The position numbers and the translations under genes were made by a program. The notes beneath the pieces are model-generated. The model was not told where the DNA came from, ran no database searches, and saw only the letters and a program-made list of their open reading frames with translations. From the NCBI RefSeq assembly GCF_025370105.1, contig NZ_JANQBK010000001.1:62001-126000 (forward strand): a stretch of DNA of 64,000 nucleotides, written 5' to 3'. Shown piece after piece: positions 63,095 to 64,000 of this stretch (the stretch's first letter is position 1; each line of letters opens with the position of its first letter). This DNA is from Sphingomonas hylomeconis (lineage in GTDB: Bacteria > Pseudomonadota > Alphaproteobacteria > Sphingomonadales > Sphingomonadaceae).

Positions 63095-64000
63095 ATGACC
63101 GATGGCTGGCTGCTCGCCCGCGCCTTGCGCAGCCCCGATAGCACGCGTGCGCTGGACGCGGCCGGCTGGACCGACCTGCTCGCCATCGCCCGTGCCGAAC
63201 AGATGATCGGCACGCTGGCCTATCGGCTCGAGCCGGTGGCAAAGCCGCCCGCCGTCGCGCGCATCCTCGACGACGCGCGTGCCTCGGCCGATCATGGCCG
63301 GACGCTGGCTTTGTGGGAGGCGGAGGCCGCGCGCCGCGTGCTGGCGCCGCTCGGCATCAGGCTGGTGCTGCTCAAGGGCACCGCCTTCGTCGCCGCCGAC
63401 CTGATGGCGGGGCAGGGGCGGTCGATCGGCGATCTCGACATCCTCGTGCCGCATGCGTCGTTGGACGCGGTCGAGGCCGCGTTGCTTGGCGCGGGCTGGG
63501 AATGGGTCAAACCCGACCCCTATGACGACGCTTATTATCGGCAATGGATGCACGAGCTCCCGCCGCTGATTCACCGCGATCGCGACCGGATGATCGATGT
63601 CCACCACACGATCCTGCCGCTGACCGCGCGCATCACGCCGGATGCGGCGGCGTTGCTGGACGGTACGATCGAGGTGGCGCCGGGGTTGTGGACGCTGTCG
63701 CTGGCGGACATGATCGTCCATGCCGCGGCGCATCTGTTCGCCGATGGCGATCTCGCCGGCGGGATGCGCAACCTGTGGGACGTGGATCGCCTGTGCCGCG
63801 AGTTCGGCGAAGGCCAGCCCGATTTCTATGCCGCTGTCTGTGATCGCGCCCGACACCACGGCCTGCTGGCGCAAGTCGAACGCGCGTTTCGCCTCTGTGC
63901 GCGACTCTATGCTACGCCGCTCACGATCGACCTGGCCAGGCGGCGCAGCGACACGCTCTATCTCCGTCGGCTCACCGCACGCGACGGCTGGGGCCGTGCG
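63095..64000 (+). CDS. Nucleotidyltransferase-family protein (PF14907-type), 3' end cut off
   Basis: The reading frame is open to the window end and encodes at least 302 residues. The motif LVLLKGTAFVAADLMAGQGR then SIGDLDILVPH (Gly-x-Asp-x-Asp) fits the uncharacterised nucleotidyltransferase family PF14907. HDRDRMIDVHH-type IHRDRDRMIDVHHTILPLTA and the following helical part agree. Such genes are common in clusters with HprK-like kinases and PqqD-like proteins. It is probably part of that operon despite the repeat in the 118-base gap. The 3' end is not in the window. Confidence 0.82.
   Translation, partial: MTDGWLLARALRSPDSTRALDAAGWTDLLAIARAEQMIGTLAYRLEPVAKPPAVARILDDARASADHGRTLALWEAEAARRVLAPLGIRLVLLKGTAFVAADLMAGQGRSIGDLDILVPHASLDAVEAALLGAGWEWVKPDPYDDAYYRQWMHELPPLIHRDRDRMIDVHHTILPLTARITPDAAALLDGTIEVAPGLWTLSLADMIVHAAAHLFADGDLAGGMRNLWDVDRLCREFGEGQPDFYAAVCDRARHHGLLAQVERAFRLCARLYATPLTIDLARRRSDTLYLRRLTARDGWGRA

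Overview
The window is GC-rich chromosomal DNA from an alphaproteobacterium of the order Sphingomonadales, most likely Sphingomonas or a close relative. The main reasons are a PhyR-NepR-EcfG general stress locus with a PhyP-type histidine kinase, a serine palmitoyltransferase with its own acyl carrier protein (sphingolipid synthesis), the gene order of the division cluster, and many small secreted proteins of sphingomonad type. No phage, plasmid or insertion sequence with a transposase was seen.

Layout. 1-11264: the 3' part of the dcw cluster (mraY end, murD, ftsW, murG, murC, murB, ddl, ftsQ, ftsA, ftsZ), tightly packed and partly translationally coupled. 11376-22206: SPOR/TPR protein, dgt, a small secreted protein, argS, a second SPOR protein, nagZ, scpA-scpB and tatABC. 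22289-26778: entericidin, phyP, nepR, phyR, a 46-residue membrane protein, ecfG and a second NepR-like gene. 26851-33898: glnE, bcp, an M23 peptidase, an A-type Fe-S carrier, xthA and two secreted proteins. 33944-44104: a lipid region with a GNAT acyltransferase, a desaturase, a YflT-type stress protein, lptG-lptF, a hybrid kinase, serine palmitoyltransferase, ACP and a ceramide-reductase-like dehydrogenase. 44265-53887: proB, a Uma2 nuclease, obgE, a TetR/hydrolase pair, a GIY-YIG gene between two palindromic elements, GNAT, rpmA-rplU, hspQ, tRNA-Ser(CGA), a DUF6481 protein, an SDR and a proline-rich secreted protein. 53986-61356: the phosphate operon phoR / pstS-pstC-pstA-pstB-phoU-phoB. 61437-64000: a Tat-exported small protein followed by PqqD-like, HprK-like and nucleotidyltransferase genes (HPr-rel-A type), cut by the window end.

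How the parts fit. Cell-envelope biology dominates: peptidoglycan synthesis and division, Tat export, sphingolipid synthesis and an LptFG transporter. Stress (EcfG) and phosphate (PhoB) regulation sit between these blocks. A striking layer is a set of paired-hairpin, REPIN-like elements. They lie in most of the larger intergenic gaps, one is inserted in frame in murD, one lies at the murB start, and two bracket the GIY-YIG nuclease gene. The two most promising leads for an undescribed system are the Tat-substrate/PqqD/HprK/nucleotidyltransferase cassette at the right end and the element-bracketed GIY-YIG gene.
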